DNA from: Cyprinodon diabolis
Taxonomy: Eukaryota; Chordata; Actinopteri; Cyprinodontiformes; Cyprinodontidae
Direction: 5' to 3'
DNA: 64,000 nucleotides
Assembly (NCBI GenBank): GCA_030533445.1
Contig: CM060064.1
Span: 24,802,626-24,866,625 of the forward strand
Part shown: positions 12,698 through 64,000 of the stretch, one piece after another
Numbering within the stretch: the stretch's first letter is position 1
Layout of the letters: the number at the start of each line of letters is the position of its first letter
The notes under the pieces: model-generated
What the model was told of the DNA's origin: nothing
The model's database searches: none
What the model saw: the letters and a program-made list of their open reading frames with translations, nothing else
Made by a program: the position numbers and the translations under genes

Positions 12698-13095
12698 TGC
12701 CACCACCTGCTCTTAAGGTAAATTTTATGGTAGTATGCGTACTGTTAGTTGTATCACTCATTTTACATGTTTAAAAAAATAAATATTTTAAATTAAATAA
12801 ACAATTAAATTTAAATAGGTTAAGTCTATCTGACCAAAAATACGGTTGCTGAAGTGTTCTATATTATTATTATTTGTGACAGTTCACATGTTCTCCAATC
12901 TGCATTGTGGATCTCTGAGTTGGTCAAGCCAGTATCTGACAATGTTCTCATCTTATTGCAGTGATACACAATGAAATTATTTTTTCATCATGATTTTTGC
13001 ATAACTTCCAAATTCAACCCCTGCTTTGATTACAGTTCAGTTTATTACAACATAATAATAAGTAATAATGATCTATTATATAAGGGAGTCTAAAG

Positions 13096-13736
13096 CAGGG
13101 ACTGAGCTAGATGGGGGGCCAAGGGTCGACCATGGCCACCCTTAGCCAATAATTGGCCACCCCTACTATTTATTTCCCTCTAATACAGACAGTGGCAACA
13201 ATAATACTCTCAAGTGGATAATCCAAAACATTTAAATGATCATATATTAACAATTACTTGATGACAAAAACATGGTGGTTAATTATGCACATCAATATAC
13301 TAACATTAAAGATGATGAGTACAGAATTCATGCTCTTTTCAGAAATAGATTTGGTGTTTATTGGGTAAAGAGAAAATGATGCATCTCTGCAAGTCATCTA
13401 GGAGTCTTCAGTGAAATCATGGATAAACAACTATTTTAATAAAAGATTAATTAATCATTTTATGTAGATATAAGTACTTGTTAATGTCAATTTTATGCAG
13501 AATGATTACTTATAAAAGTAGGTAGGTATTGACAATGGAAAAGATGTTCACCCAAAACTCAAACCTGAAAGAATTTTAACCACTATACCTTTTATCTAAT
13601 TATCTAATCTAATTTTCCTGTAGGAACAGTGTAGATTGACCGTGAACTTTTGGTGCCTATCTGCTTTCGGCCACCCCTCAGTGTACATTAGTTATTGCCT
13701 GGCCACCCTTATAACAATTTTCTGGCTATGCCTCTG
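13096..13736. mobile_element. hAT-like non-autonomous element, copy A
   Basis: A 641 bp element flanked by exact 8 bp duplications GTCTAAAG at 13088-13095 and 13737-13744. Terminal inverted repeats are CAGGGACTGAGCTAG on the left and CAGAGGCATAGCCAG on the right (reverse complement), which fit the CAGRG-type hAT terminus. The subterminal regions carry repeated 'ggccaccc' and 'tggccac' motifs. No transposase frame. A related copy in the opposite orientation lies at 14901-16571. It sits in the NBEAL2 upstream region. Confidence 0.85.
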
Positions 13737-14159
13737 GTCTAAAGTTCGACATTTGATTGTTTATCTTTATATTATGAGCTACAGCTGTTCAAAAAAATAA
13801 AAAAGGTCTAAATTCTTAGTCTGTAAAGATGTTTTTTTTGTTGTTGTTGTTTTAAATGTGAATAAATAGCTCCTCTGTGTCTGTTTTCCTTTTTCTAACT
13901 TGCTGCTAATATCAGGCAGTGTTGCTTATTAGTGCATGTGTCTTTAAGAATATCAGCCTACCTGTGATCATGATCTCCAGTGAACTTCCCATTGAACTGC
14001 TGCTCTTGTCAACAGTAGTTGATGATCAGTCGCTCCTTTGAAAGCTCCAGACCCACACGGGCAGCGCTGTGCTTTCTGAGCCCTAAACGGATGGCATCTG
14101 TCGCTTCTCCCGTGGGGGGTTCACTCCAATAAAAACACAGCAACAAGCTCTCAGTAACT

Positions 14160-14479
14160 GCGGACATACATGGGTGTTTCTCCGCGCGTGCATTTCCACG
14201 CATTTTCCTCCTCTGTCTGCTTGCACAGTTTCGGCAAGTGTTCGGAGCCGCGGCTTGTTTGTTTTTGGCGGTTTCTGACAACTTTACGCGTCGATACAGA
14301 GATCACTTTTTAATATTTATTTCATCATTCGGATTTTTTTTTTTTTTTGTGTTTGTGCGTCTGTTGGATATTTGCAGGAATGGTTGGCAGGAGCGCCCCG
14401 CGCGCCCCTGCCTTTAGGAGACAACTTCAGACAGACGGCGCTCGTATGAATCTTTGAAAGAATAAAGAGATCCAAACAG
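14160..14479 (+). promoter_or_regulatory. Probable NBEAL2 promoter and 5' leader
   Basis: A locally GC- and CpG-rich segment (CGCGCGTG, TTTACGCGTCG, CCCCGCGCGCCCC) in otherwise AT-rich DNA, directly upstream of the first NBEAL2 ATG. No clear TATA box is placed. An upstream ORF lies at 14380-14457. The exact transcription start is not determined. Confidence 0.5.
14380..14457 (+). other. Upstream ORF in the NBEAL2 leader
   Basis: 25 codons plus stop (MVGRSAPRAPAFRRQLQTDG, then ARMNL), ending 22 bases before the NBEAL2 ATG and in a different frame. A second in-frame ATG at 14446 gives a 3-codon uORF ending at the same TGA. If transcription starts upstream of it, it could lower NBEAL2 translation. 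'tttgcag' just before the ATG could instead be a splice acceptor. Confidence 0.4.

Positions 14480-64000
<49,521 letters not shown>

Noticed and set aside
14009..14281. 90-codon minus-strand ORF upstream of NBEAL2
   Set aside because: Low-complexity Arg/Ala-rich peptide in a CpG-rich promoter region, with no recognised similarity.

Overview
This is eukaryotic nuclear DNA, and the repeats and gene content point to a teleost fish. Coding sequence sits in short GT-AG exons separated by AT-rich introns. The introns hold decayed Tc1-like, hAT-like, mariner-like, TTAA-type and Penelope-like elements, tRNA-derived SINEs and long AT/TATC microsatellites. I recognise two protein-coding genes, and I rebuilt their exon structures by following the reading frame across the splice sites. 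Both were identified by remembered similarity to the human proteins, not by a database search.

Left part (about 2.3-12.1 kb, minus strand): a complete seven-exon CCDC12 gene. It encodes a small coiled-coil spliceosome protein of the cwf18 family. The exons join without frame breaks into 163 codons plus a stop, against about 166 residues in human. The first 2.3 kb of the window holds a non-autonomous Tc1-like element and no recognisable gene.

Intergenic part (12.1-14.5 kb): CCDC12 and NBEAL2 are arranged head to head. The 2.36 kb between their start codons holds a (TA)n/(CA)n microsatellite, a 641 bp hAT-like element with an exact 8 bp target duplication, and a GC-rich NBEAL2 leader with a 25-residue upstream ORF.

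Right part (14.5 kb to the window end, plus strand): the first 36 exons of NBEAL2 (neurobeachin-like 2). Joined, they give 6078 coding bases (2026 codons from the first ATG) with no frame break, and the gene runs off the right edge. The encoded part covers the N-terminal armadillo-like region, the concanavalin-A-like domain, the helical middle region and an acidic serine-rich linker, and reaches the approach to the PH-BEACH module. The PH-like, BEACH and WD40 domains lie outside the window. Intron 1 is 12.7 kb and full of mobile elements. Other large introns (20, 25, 29, 30) are likewise built from repeats.

The most unusual material is in the introns: a 1.3 kb foldback element with two tandem 54 bp hairpin units (50.7-52.0 kb); a Penelope-like fragment enclosed by long inverted arms and a 13 bp target duplication (55.4-56.2 kb); a nest of several different DNA elements (14.9-16.6 kb); an antisense ORF with promoter-like boxes that resembles the first exon of fish 'P2X7-like' multicopy genes (44.3-44.8 kb); and two short NBEAL2 introns whose lengths are multiples of three and which lack in-frame stops.
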